The position numbers and the translations under genes are program-made. The notes below the pieces were generated by a model that worked only from the letters and a program-made list of their open reading frames with translations, made no database searches and was not told where the DNA came from. Positions 26,213 to 34,187 of a stretch of 64,000 nt of DNA are shown here, piece by piece. This DNA is from Acidobacteriota bacterium. Its GTDB lineage: Bacteria > Acidobacteriota > Thermoanaerobaculia > Multivoradales > JAGPDF01. Where the stretch lies: NCBI GenBank assembly GCA_014584695.1, contig JACTMI010000029.1:17151-81150 (forward strand). The letters run 5' to 3'. The first letter of the stretch is position 1. Every line of letters starts with the position of its first letter.

Positions 26213-26222
26213 CGGCGCAGAC

Positions 26223-28289
26223 GTGCAATCGAAGCTGCTGTCGTCGCTGGCCGCGGTCGCCGCGCTGGGTGCGGCCCAGCTCCCCGACGCGACCATCATC
26301 CTCTCGGAGGAAGAGGAGGTCGAGCTGTGGCTGCCCGAGGCCTTCGAGGCCTGCGGCCGCGTCTCGGGCCTGGAGCGGTCGGTCTGCCTCGCCAACCTGT
26401 CGCTCGAGATCCAGAGCGCCGAGCCCTGTGAAGCGGACCCGACCGGAGAGTGCGCCCAGCTGGCCGGCCGTACGGCGATGACCGGCTGCGGCCACGGACG
26501 CAGCGACGACGAGCGCGCCGCATGCGAGCTCGAGATCGCTCGCCGCTACGCCGCACCGGACTCCTGCGAGGTCTCCTCGGTCGCGGAAGCCTGCCTCGGT
26601 ATCGTCGCCAGCGAGCGCCGAGACCCTTCGATCATCGACAGCCGCATCGAGGATCCCAGAACCAGGCAGACCCTACTCGGCTTCTACGCCGTGACCACCG
26701 GTGACCTCTCGGCCGTGGACCTCATCGAAGACAACTACCATGCCGACGGGCTGCTCATGGTCGCCGCGACGGCGAAGGCCGCGCGGACGGGAGAGTGGCT
26801 CGATCCGGGCTTCTGCTGGGCCGGTCTGCGCGGCAACTACGAGTGGCGGGACGGCTATCTCGAGAACTTCGACCACCAGCAGGTTATCTGCGCGGCGGCG
26901 GTGGGATGGGTCAACAAGCTGAACGACGCGCTCCATTCCGCCGAGACGCCATCCGAGCGGGAGTCGATCCTGGAGCAGCTCCGCCAGCTGCAAGACAGGT
27001 TCGAATCGGAGCCGGCCAGCGGCTTCTTCACGGAGGACGAGCTGCGCCACCTGGCCGGGTTGCCCTCGACCTCGCCCGCGAAAGAGGCCGTCGACGAGTT
27101 GCGGGGCTGGGCCGAGTCGTCGCGAGCAGCCTGCGATTTCGTCAGTGCGCTCGAGCTCGGCAACCAACTGCGCGAGGCCGTCGCGCGGTGGAGCGCGGAG
27201 TCCGCGGAGTCGGCGCCGGGCGGGGCGAGACACGAAGCCTGGCTGATCGCCCACTACGACGAGGTCGCGAGCAAGGCCGCGCGCCAGGCCGAATTCCGAA
27301 CGTTGGTCGCCGCCGCCCAGGACATCGGGACGCAGACCGTCGGGTTCGCCGACGAGAGCGATCTCGCCGCCGCGGAGAGCCTGTTGCGCTTGGCGCGGAC
27401 CAAGGCGCTCACCGACCCTGGCTGCACGGACCTGGCGGAAGTCGACGGCATGCTGGCGGGCATCGCCAGCGATCGCCAGCTGCGGGAGCAGCTTCGCGCC
27501 GAACAGGAAGCCGAGCAGGCGAAGGAACGCGAGCGGGCTCGCGTCGCCGCCGCCGAAGGGGACGAGTGGACGGCGGGCTCGCGCGCGGACGCGGCAGAGG
27601 AGTGGCCGAGCGGCGCGCGCAGCGACGAGGTGGACCCCTGCGCCGGGCCGCGGCCCGAATACGAGGCGGCGCTCGAGCGGCTGCGGCTGGCGGTCGCGCG
27701 CGCCGAGGCGGACGGCGTGATCGCCGCGCTGCGCGCTGGCGGCTTGACGCCGCGCTGCCCCGGCGACCGGGAGCGGTTGGAGTCGCTGCGCGGGATCGGC
27801 GTCGCGGTCGCCGAGGCCGACGCCCGGGCCAAGAACCAGCGGATGGCGAGCGCCATCGGCCAGGCGGGCGCGGCGGCCGCCGACCTCGCGCGGGCGTGGC
27901 GCGACGCGGCCTCTGGCCTCGAGCGGATCCTCGGCGAGTACAACCGCCAGCGCGAGGCCGCCGGGCCGGCGTCGCTGTTCGGCGGCACGGCCGTCGCGCC
28001 GGCGGGGGGAGGCGCGGCGGGAAGCGCCGGCACACCGGCGGGTGGCAAGGCGAGCTGCCTGGTCGACGGGGCGGTCGCGCGTTCGAGCGCCGCCGGCGAT
28101 CCGTTCTGGATCCAGGAGATCGCGGTCGCTGGCGGTATGCGCGCGTTCAAGATCCTCCAGCTCGCCGCGCGACCGGCGGGTGGGGCCCACCATCACGGCC
28201 CGTTCCGGGACGAAGCGAGCGTGGCGAGGGAGCTCGAGCGCCTCTGCCCGGCTTCGGCGCGCGGGACCGGTTCGATCCGTCTGCAATGA
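26223..28289 (+). CDS. Secreted protein of unknown function, coiled-coil and Cys-rich
   Basis: A 688-residue protein from the GTG at 26223, where VQSKLLSSLAAVAALGAAQL reads as a signal peptide. An ATG at 26163 is less likely because its extra residues come from the tandem repeat. The first 150 residues hold about ten cysteines (e.g. EACGRVSGLERSVCL, SAEPCEADPTGECAQL, SCEVSSVAEACLG), suggesting disulfides outside the cytoplasm. A helical middle includes an E/R/A-rich coiled coil near residue 430 (REQLRAEQEAEQAKERERAR). A small-residue linker leads to a C-terminal PFWIQEIAVAGGMRAFKIL and HHHGPFRDEASVARELERLC. No family is recognised. It is followed after 19 bp by another exported protein. Confidence 0.72.
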   Translation: MQSKLLSSLAAVAALGAAQLPDATIILSEEEEVELWLPEAFEACGRVSGLERSVCLANLSLEIQSAEPCEADPTGECAQLAGRTAMTGCGHGRSDDERAACELEIARRYAAPDSCEVSSVAEACLGIVASERRDPSIIDSRIEDPRTRQTLLGFYAVTTGDLSAVDLIEDNYHADGLLMVAATAKAARTGEWLDPGFCWAGLRGNYEWRDGYLENFDHQQVICAAAVGWVNKLNDALHSAETPSERESILEQLRQLQDRFESEPASGFFTEDELRHLAGLPSTSPAKEAVDELRGWAESSRAACDFVSALELGNQLREAVARWSAESAESAPGGARHEAWLIAHYDEVASKAARQAEFRTLVAAAQDIGTQTVGFADESDLAAAESLLRLARTKALTDPGCTDLAEVDGMLAGIASDRQLREQLRAEQEAEQAKERERARVAAAEGDEWTAGSRADAAEEWPSGARSDEVDPCAGPRPEYEAALERLRLAVARAEADGVIAALRAGGLTPRCPGDRERLESLRGIGVAVAEADARAKNQRMASAIGQAGAAAADLARAWRDAASGLERILGEYNRQREAAGPASLFGGTAVAPAGGGAAGSAGTPAGGKASCLVDGAVARSSAAGDPFWIQEIAVAGGMRAFKILQLAARPAGGAHHHGPFRDEASVARELERLCPASARGTGSIRLQ

Positions 28290-28308
28290 ACCGAGTCGGA
28301 GACCAGCG

Positions 28309-29202
28309 ATGACGACGACCAGAGCCTTCCTCGGGACCTCGCTGCTTTTCGCGCTGATGACGGCGCCGCTCGCGGCGCAGTCCGACCCGCAGGCCCTGAA
28401 GGCGGCAGCCGAGGCCGTCAATCGAGTGTTCGAAAAGACGAGCTACGTCGCGAAGATCCCGATCATCCGCTACGGCCATCATTACGTGACGCCCAACGGT
28501 GATCCGCACCCGCGCAAGGCGAAGAAGCAGGGGCGCGGCGCCGAGAACGCGATCCAGTTCGACAGCGGGGTCAAGGTGCCGCCTGGCGGCGTCGGCTATT
28601 CGATCTTCGTCGCGGTGAAGGGCAAGGACGAAGTGCTGGTGGGCCTGAACGACAAGGCCGGTGCCCGGCTCAACCCCGACTCGGTGCACATCCTCTACGA
28701 CCGGCCGGTGACGGTCGAGGACCTGACGCCGGAGAAGATCGCGCTGGCGCTCCAGGGCATCGTCGAGATCCGGGGTTACGGGCCGGCCGCGCAGGTCGCG
28801 GCGGCCTTCGACCAGGTCCTGGCGGCTGGCGAGGTGGCGGGTGGAGCGGCCCCGGTGGCGCCCACGACCGCTGCAGCGCCCCCGCTGGTGTCGCTGCGGG
28901 CGCGCGTCGAGCCGGAGCGCGCCCGCGCGGGCGACGAGGTGGCGCTGGTGCTCGAGTACGAAGTCGGCGCCGCCGAGGGTGCGCTCGCGGTCGAGACCCG
29001 CAAGCTCTCCCGCGACGGCAGTCTGATGCCGACCTATCCGGTGCGCGAGGAGATTTCGCGGGGAGCCGGTGCTTTCGTCTCGAAGTACCGCCAGCCCCTG
29101 CCGCGGAGCGTCGTGCCCGGGGACTACCTCTTCCAGGGCGAGGTCTGCGTGGGCGGCGACTGCATCAGCCGCTCGGTCACCTTCGAGGTCGTCGCGCCCT
29201 AG
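28309..29202 (+). CDS. Secreted protein of unknown function
   Basis: A 297-residue protein with a clear signal peptide (MTTTRAFLGTSLLFALMTAP then LAAQS). An N-terminal domain (VFEKTSYVAKIPIIRYGHHY, then SIFVAVKGKDEVLVGLNDKA, VHILYDRPVTVEDLTPEKI) is followed by an Ala/Pro linker and an Ig-like beta domain of ~95 residues (LVSLRARVEPERARAGDEVA ... CVGGDCISRSVTFEVV) with one potential disulfide. It probably acts with the preceding secreted protein. Its 3' end overlaps the convergent brnA by 26 bp. Confidence 0.75.
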   Translation: MTTTRAFLGTSLLFALMTAPLAAQSDPQALKAAAEAVNRVFEKTSYVAKIPIIRYGHHYVTPNGDPHPRKAKKQGRGAENAIQFDSGVKVPPGGVGYSIFVAVKGKDEVLVGLNDKAGARLNPDSVHILYDRPVTVEDLTPEKIALALQGIVEIRGYGPAAQVAAAFDQVLAAGEVAGGAAPVAPTTAAAPPLVSLRARVEPERARAGDEVALVLEYEVGAAEGALAVETRKLSRDGSLMPTYPVREEISRGAGAFVSKYRQPLPRSVVPGDYLFQGEVCVGGDCISRSVTFEVVAP

Positions 29203-29614
29203 GGGCCTGCCGCCGGGCTGGCTTCGGCGCGGTCGGCGGCGGCTCGTCCGTCCGCGCTGGCCGGTGCGTGCCGACGGGCGCTTGCCCGTAGGGTGGCTCG
29301 GGCTCGCGCACGAGAGCGGCGAGCTCCGCGGGGTCGCGGCCGCGGCGCAGCTCCAGATGGACGCGCTGCGCGAGAAAGACCTTGAGCAGCGACTGGTAGG
29401 GGACGTCCAGCCGGTTGGCGAGGATCTTCAGATCGGCGAGCAGGCTCGCGGGCAGGCGCAACGAGATGGTCGCGGTCGAAGGCTTGAGGTTCGGGAAGCG
29501 CGCGGGCACCGCCCGCGCCAGGTCGAAGTAGTCCGAGAGGTCGTGGGTCGCCCAGAACTCGCGCTCGGCGTCTTCGTCGCGGAAAGCTGGAATCGGCTTG
29601 GGATTCCTAGACAT
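29177..29614 (-). CDS. brnA: BrnA-like CopG/RHH antitoxin
   Basis: A 145-residue antitoxin. It begins IPAFRDEDAEREFWATHDLS, the toxin-binding part seen in BrnA/CopG-type antitoxins, followed by a ribbon-helix-helix TATISLRLPASLLADLKILA and NRLDVPYQSLLKVFL. The C-terminal 50 residues are a Pro/Arg-rich extension unusual for the family. The ATG at 29614 overlaps the toxin stop by 8 bp. It should repress its own promoter and neutralise BrnT. Confidence 0.85.
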   Translation of the reverse strand: MSRNPKPIPAFRDEDAEREFWATHDLSDYFDLARAVPARFPNLKPSTATISLRLPASLLADLKILANRLDVPYQSLLKVFLAQRVHLELRRGRDPAELAALVREPEPPYGQAPVGTHRPARTDEPPPTAPKPARRQAPRARRPRR

Positions 29615-29909
29615 CGTCGAGCTCCCGGCGCTCGCGGCGGCTCTGGTCTCGTGCCGTCACGACGCGCAGCTGTGCTCCCCGCAATGTGAAGACGACAGCG
29701 AGCCGCCGGCCGGTCGAAGTCGGCCCGAAGGCAGCGTAGCGCGGCTCGTGACGCGAGTGAGCGAGGTCCTGTACGCCGCGGGGCATTCCGAGCAGGACCT
29801 CTTCGCATTCCCCGGGCTCGACGCCGTGCTTCGCGCGGATCTTGCCGACATTGTGCTCGTCCCACTCGAAACCGAGGACGCCGGCGAGGAGCTCCGGAGG
29901 CTCGGTCAT
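29607..29909 (-). CDS. brnT: BrnT-family ribonuclease toxin
   Basis: A 100-residue RelE-fold toxin. It has FEWDEHNVGKIRAKHGVEPG, the signature BrnT beginning, then EEVLLGMPRGVQ, RYAAFGPTSTGRRLAVVFTL and VVTARDQSRRERRELD with the C-terminal ARxxxxxER motif. Residues E/H/R typical of the active site are present. The ATG at 29909 fits the promoter (see 29916-29945). A longer frame upstream would begin inside the promoter. Confidence 0.88.
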   Translation of the reverse strand: MTEPPELLAGVLGFEWDEHNVGKIRAKHGVEPGECEEVLLGMPRGVQDLAHSRHEPRYAAFGPTSTGRRLAVVFTLRGAQLRVVTARDQSRRERRELDDV

Positions 29910-29915
29910 GTGGTC

Positions 29916-29945
29916 AGTATATGATGACGACATACCACCTGTCGA
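29916..29945 (-). promoter_or_regulatory. brnTA promoter
   Basis: On the minus strand, TCGACA (29945-29940) - 18 bp - TATACT (29921-29916), with the -10 box six bases before the brnT ATG, implying a leaderless message. A partial dyad GTAT...ATAC (29917-29935) covers the -10 box and could bind the RHH antitoxin. Confidence 0.6.
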
Positions 29946-30003
29946 GAGCGCGCCGCGGCGGCCCGCGTGAGCGAGACCTGGGCGAGAAGGGAATGAAGCG
30001 CGG

Positions 30004-30972
30004 TCAGGCGCCGCCCTGCCGCTCGCGGTACCAGGCGGCGTAGCGGGCGAGGCCTTCGCGGATGGGGACGCGGGGCTCGTAGCCGAGCAGGCGGCGGGCC
30101 TTGCTGACGTCGGCGTAGGTGATCGGCACGTCGCCCGGCTGCTCGGGCAGCATCTCGACTCGCGGCTCGACGCCGAGTGCGGCGGCGATCGCGTGGACGA
30201 GCTCGATCAGCGCCGTCGTCTGCGATCCGCCGAGATTGAAGATCTCGAAGCGCGGCGCGAGGTCCATCGCCGCCACGATGCCGTCGACGATGTCCGAGAT
30301 GTAGGTGTAGTCGCGCTGGCTGCGGCCGCTGCCGTAGAGCGGCACGGCGCGGCCGCGCGCGAGCAGGTCGGTGAACTTGGCGATCGCCATCTCCGGCCGC
30401 TGCGCCGGGCCGTAGACGGTGAAGAAGCGCAGGCAGGAGGTGCGCAGCCCGTAGAGGTGGCTGTAGTTGAAGCACAGCAGCTCGCCCGCCCGCTTGGTCG
30501 TCGCGTAGGGGGAGATCGGCAGGTCGACCGGATCGTCCTCGGCGAACGGCACCTTCTCGTTGATGCCGTAGACGGAAGAGGAGGAGGCGAAGACGAAGCG
30601 CTCCGGGCCGTGGCGGCGCGCGGCCTCGAGCAGGCGCAGCGTGCCGATGCAGTTGACCTCCTCGTAGAGGATCGGTTCGGAGAGACTCGGGCGGACCCCG
30701 GCGCGCGCGGCGAGGTGGACGACGTCGTCGAAGCGGCCCTCGGCGAAAAGGCGATCGACCCGCGCGGCGTCGCGGATGTCCCCCTCGACCAGCGCCACCG
30801 ACCCGGCGCCGGCCTCGAGCAGGGCGGCGGCGTTGGCGCGCTTGAGCGCCGGATCGTAGAAGTCGTTGAAGTCGTCGAGGAGGGTCACCTGGTCGCCGCG
30901 GCCGATCAGCCGCCGCGTCAAGTGCGAGCCGATGAATCCGGCCCCCCCCGTCACCAGCACGTGTCTCGCCAT
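30004..30972 (-). CDS. NAD-dependent epimerase, UDP-glucuronate 4-epimerase-like
   Basis: A 322-residue extended SDR. It has the NAD-binding GGAGFIGSHL at residues ~9-18, VEGDIRDAARVDRLF, HLAARAGVRPSLSEP, the catalytic SSSSVYG...YATTKRAGE (S, YxxxK), and FTVYGPAQRPEMAI plus YIS DIVDG near the C-terminus. These are strongest for UDP-glucuronate/galacturonate 4-epimerases, supplying sugars for surface polysaccharide. The start at 30972 (MARHVLVTGG) puts the NAD motif at the usual distance; a start at 30993 would add seven residues. Confidence 0.92.
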   Translation of the reverse strand: MARHVLVTGGAGFIGSHLTRRLIGRGDQVTLLDDFNDFYDPALKRANAAALLEAGAGSVALVEGDIRDAARVDRLFAEGRFDDVVHLAARAGVRPSLSEPILYEEVNCIGTLRLLEAARRHGPERFVFASSSSVYGINEKVPFAEDDPVDLPISPYATTKRAGELLCFNYSHLYGLRTSCLRFFTVYGPAQRPEMAIAKFTDLLARGRAVPLYGSGRSQRDYTYISDIVDGIVAAMDLAPRFEIFNLGGSQTTALIELVHAIAAALGVEPRVEMLPEQPGDVPITYADVSKARRLLGYEPRVPIREGLARYAAWYRERQGGA

Positions 30973-31045
30973 GCCCGCCGTTTCCCCCGGCAAAGCCTAC
31001 CTCAGGGTCCGGGCGCCGAGCGGTCGGACGGCACCCAGCGCCGGG

Positions 31046-32239
31046 TCAGCGTTCGGGGCGGTTGGCGCCCGGGTCTTCGGCGGGCAGCTCGCGCGGGTGG
31101 GGCGCCTCGCCGCGCTCGTGGGCGGCGTCGTAGCGGGAGCGGATTCCCTTCTTCTGGCGGCTGCGCACCAGCCAGCGCAGGAACTTCGACTCGTCGATGC
31201 CGATCAGGATGTCGTTGGCGGCCTCGTAGATCGTGGGGTCGTCGATCAGGCGGGCGGCCGTGCCCTGGCCGTGGGCGAGCTTCTCCGAGATGGTCGCGAG
31301 GTTGCCGAGCAGCCGCTCGAGATCGCCCGCGACCTTCTTGCCGAACTCGTCGTCGGCGAGCAGCTTCGGCAGCAGCGCGTCGCCCTCGCCGAGCCCTTCG
31401 GTCAGGGCGGAGAGGTTCTGCGCCGCGCGCTCGAAGGCGTCGAGCGTGCGCACGAGCTTCTCCTTCTGCGCCGCGTCCGAGAGCAGAGCGGGCAGCATCC
31501 CCTCGCCCTCCTCGGCGCGGGCGAGCAGCGAGTCGACGCGGGTGACCGAGCTCTCGACCCGCTCGGCGAGCCCGGGATCCTGGAGCAGCTTCGGGATCAG
31601 CCCCGGCCCGCTCTCGACCTTCTCGGCCGCCGAGCGCAAGGCGACCAGCGTGCCGTGGAGCTCCTCGGTCAGCTTGTCACCCGGGCCGCTGTCGCTGGTC
31701 AGCTCGCCCAGCAGCCCCTCGCCGCGGTCCATGCGGCCGAGGATCGAGGTCAGCTGCGACGAGATGGTGAGGATGTTCGCCATCAGGTCCTCGCCGGAGG
31801 CGACCAGCTGGTCGACGCTGGTCATCGGCGCGGTCGGGATCTCGCCGTGCTCCGGGATCAGCGGCGCGCCGGGCGAGCCCGAGGTCAGCTCGAGGTACTT
31901 GTCGCCGAGCAGGCCGAGGGTCTTGATCCGCGCCTGCGAGTCGGCGCGGATCCGCTGCTCGTAGCGGGCGTCGATGTCGACGAAGACCTCGATCTGGTCC
32001 TGGCCCATGTCCTCGGGCAGCACGACGCGCCGGACCTGGCCGACGTCGACGCCGTTGAGCTGCACCGAGGCGCCGGCGCCGAGCCCGGAAACGGTGGTGA
32101 AGCGGACGACGTAGGAGTTCTTGGCGCGGAACAGGTTCTGGCGGTCGCCGAGCAGGAACAGCGCCACGCCGGCGACGGCGAAGGCGATCGTGACGACGGC
32201 TCCGACGCGGAGCGAGGCGCGGGGATCAGACGACATCAT
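31046..32239 (-). CDS. mlaD: MlaD/MCE family lipid-transport substrate-binding protein
   Basis: 397 residues. An N-terminal membrane anchor (VGAVVTIAFAVAGVALFLLG) is followed by one MCE domain (YVVRFTTVSGLGAGASVQLN and LLGDKYLELTSG), then a long helical region of 200+ residues with repeated EGLLGELTSD/EGMLPALLSD-type segments, which in relatives forms a tunnel across the periplasm. It is last in the mlaE-mlaF-mlaD operon and overlaps mlaF by 14 bp. The complex moves phospholipids between inner and outer membranes, which supports a diderm host. Confidence 0.92.
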   Translation of the reverse strand: MMSSDPRASLRVGAVVTIAFAVAGVALFLLGDRQNLFRAKNSYVVRFTTVSGLGAGASVQLNGVDVGQVRRVVLPEDMGQDQIEVFVDIDARYEQRIRADSQARIKTLGLLGDKYLELTSGSPGAPLIPEHGEIPTAPMTSVDQLVASGEDLMANILTISSQLTSILGRMDRGEGLLGELTSDSGPGDKLTEELHGTLVALRSAAEKVESGPGLIPKLLQDPGLAERVESSVTRVDSLLARAEEGEGMLPALLSDAAQKEKLVRTLDAFERAAQNLSALTEGLGEGDALLPKLLADDEFGKKVAGDLERLLGNLATISEKLAHGQGTAARLIDDPTIYEAANDILIGIDESKFLRWLVRSRQKKGIRSRYDAAHERGEAPHPRELPAEDPGANRPER

Positions 32240-32993
32240 CGGTCTCCTCTCGGCCGGCGAGGAAGTCGGCGAGCAACGGGTCGACGGCGGCCGCGGCCTC
32301 GGCGAAGGTGCCCAGGAAGCGGAAGCGGCCGCCGGCCAGGAAGGCGATCCGGTCGGCGACCGCGCGGGCCAGCGCGAGATCGTGGGTCACCACCAGGGCG
32401 GCGGCGCCGGTGGCGCGCCGGGTCTCCCCGATCCGGCGCGCGATCGCCGCCGCCGACATCGGGTCGAGCCCGGTGGTCGGCTCGTCGAAGAGCAGGATCT
32501 CGGGCTCGAGCGCCAGCGCGCGGGCGAGCGCCACCCGCTTGCGCATGCCGCCCGACAGATCGGCGGGCATCCGCTGCTCGATGCCGTCGAGGCCGACCTG
32601 CGCGAGCAGCGCCGCGACCCGCGCGGCGAGCTCGCTCTCGGGCGCCGTGCGGTGCTCGCGGAAGGGGAAGGCGAGGTTGTCGAACACCGACATCGAGTCG
32701 AACAGCGCGCCGCTCTGGAACAGCATCGCCACCCGCCGCCGGACCGGCAGCAGCTCGCGCTCCGGCAGGCCGGCGATCTCGCGCCCTTCGAAGCGGATCG
32801 AACCGGCGTCGGGGGGTTCGAGGCCGATCAGCAGCCGCAAGGTGACGCTCTTGCCGCTGCCGGAGCGGCCGAGCACCACCAGGCATTCGCCGGCGCCGAG
32901 GTCGAAATCGACGCCGTCGAGCACCGTGCGGCCGTCGTAGCGCTTGACCAGGCCGCGCACCGAGAGCAGGGGCTGCGATCCGCTGGCGCTCAT
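32226..32993 (-). CDS. mlaF: ABC transporter ATPase MlaF
   Basis: A 255-residue ATPase. Walker A is GRSGSGKSVTLRLLIGLEPP, a Q-loop lies at MLFQSGALFDSMSVFDNLAF (FDS..V.ENL-type loop typical of MlaF), the signature is LSGGMRKRVALARALAL, Walker B is ILLFDEPTTGLDP, and the switch is VVTHD. It powers the Mla system at the cytoplasmic face. The ATG overlaps the mlaE stop (ATGA, 32990-32993). Confidence 0.95.
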   Translation of the reverse strand: MSASGSQPLLSVRGLVKRYDGRTVLDGVDFDLGAGECLVVLGRSGSGKSVTLRLLIGLEPPDAGSIRFEGREIAGLPERELLPVRRRVAMLFQSGALFDSMSVFDNLAFPFREHRTAPESELAARVAALLAQVGLDGIEQRMPADLSGGMRKRVALARALALEPEILLFDEPTTGLDPMSAAAIARRIGETRRATGAAALVVTHDLALARAVADRIAFLAGGRFRFLGTFAEAAAAVDPLLADFLAGREETDDVV

Positions 32994-33754
32994 CCGAAGA
33001 GGTAGAACAGCTTGGTCAGGAAGAAGTCGGTGATCAGGATCAGGATCGAGGCCTCGACCACCGTGTCGGTGGTGGCGCGGCCGACGCCGTCGGCGCCGCC
33101 GGTGACCGCGAGGCCGTTGCGGCAGGCGACGAGGGCGATGAAGCCGCCGAAGAAGAACGACTTGCCGACGCCGCTGGTGACGTCGGAGAGGGTCAGCGAG
33201 TCGGCGACGTCGTTGAGGTAGAAGGCCGGCGTCAGGTCGAGCTGGAAGACCGCGATCGCGAGCCCGCCCAGGATGCCGAGCAGGTCGCCCAGGATGGTGA
33301 GCGCCGGCAGCATCACCAGCGTCGCCGCCAGGCGCGGCACCACCAGCTTGCGCACCGGGTCGGCGGCCATCGCGCGCAGGGCGTCGATCTGCTCGGTGAC
33401 CTTCATGCTGCCGAGCTCGGCGGCCATGCCGGCGCCGATGCGGCCGCCGACCACGAGGGCGGTCAAGACCGGCACCAGCTCGCGCACCAGCGCCTTCGAG
33501 ACCACCGTGCCGATGTAGTACTTGATGCCCAGCCCGGGCAGGCTGTAGGCGGTCTGGAGCGCCAGCACCATGCCGGTGAAGACGCTGGTGATCGCGGCGA
33601 CGGCGAGCGAGCGGACCCCCATGCGGTCCATCTGGACGATCCAGGCGCGCGGGTCCCAGGGGGGGCTCGCCAGGCCCGCGAAGCCGTGCCGCGCCAGGAT
33701 CGCGAGATCCCCGGCGAGCGTGATCGTGCGCGCGGCGAAGCTCCGCTCGCTCAT
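32990..33754 (-). CDS. mlaE: Mla permease MlaE
   Basis: A 254-residue MlaE/YrbE permease. It has about five to six membrane segments, the VSKALVRELVPVLTALVVGG and RIGAGMAAELGSMKVTEQID motif that defines the family, and AVTGGADGVGRATTDTVVEA near the end. The ATG at 33754 overlaps the stop of the small membrane protein upstream. It forms the channel with MlaF and MlaD. Confidence 0.95.
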   Translation of the reverse strand: MSERSFAARTITLAGDLAILARHGFAGLASPPWDPRAWIVQMDRMGVRSLAVAAITSVFTGMVLALQTAYSLPGLGIKYYIGTVVSKALVRELVPVLTALVVGGRIGAGMAAELGSMKVTEQIDALRAMAADPVRKLVVPRLAATLVMLPALTILGDLLGILGGLAIAVFQLDLTPAFYLNDVADSLTLSDVTSGVGKSFFFGGFIALVACRNGLAVTGGADGVGRATTDTVVEASILILITDFFLTKLFYLFG

Positions 33755-34155
33755 CGGAACAGGCCGCGCGCGGTCGCGAGGTGGGCGAGGCCGAAAACCG
33801 CGTCGCCGATCGCCAGGGGCCACAGGAACGAGTGCGCGGCGTCGGTGGCGGCGTCGAGGCCGAAGACCGCGGCGCCGGCGAGCCGGCCGACGATCGCCAC
33901 CATGACGACGCCGCGCGCGCGCGCCGGATCGCGGGCGGCGACGAGGTAGATCGCCCCCAGCATCAGCAGCAGGACGGCGAGGATCCGCAGGTAGAATCCC
34001 GGCTCGGGCAGCGGCAGGGCGAACCAGCGGCTGGCCGCCCGCGGGGCGGCGAGCATCAGCGAGGCGAAGAAGATGTCGTACAGCGCGCCGGCGACCAGGG
34101 TCGCCGACAGCCACCGATGGGGCCGCCGGCCGCCGGCGGACGGGCGCTCGTTCAT
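33751..34155 (-). CDS. Small membrane protein, first gene of the mla operon
   Basis: 134 residues with about four hydrophobic segments (LVAGALYDIFFASLMLAA, RILAVLLLMLGAIYLVAA, VVMVAIVGRLAGAAVFGL, FLWPLAIGDAVFGLAHLA). The family is unknown to me. The stop overlaps the mlaE start (ATGA), so it is translationally coupled to lipid transport. It diverges from plsC with 32 bp between starts. Confidence 0.75.
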   Translation of the reverse strand: MNERPSAGGRRPHRWLSATLVAGALYDIFFASLMLAAPRAASRWFALPLPEPGFYLRILAVLLLMLGAIYLVAARDPARARGVVMVAIVGRLAGAAVFGLDAATDAAHSFLWPLAIGDAVFGLAHLATARGLFR

Positions 34156-34187
34156 CGCGCCGGGATTCTAGCGACCCGGGAGGCGAC

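Noticed and set aside
23997..26222. Very long plus-strand frame that would fuse MATE-antisense-frame sequence and tandem repeats to the 688-residue secreted protein
   Set aside because: It overlaps the real MATE gene in another frame and crosses both tandem arrays; the signal peptide supports a start at 26223.
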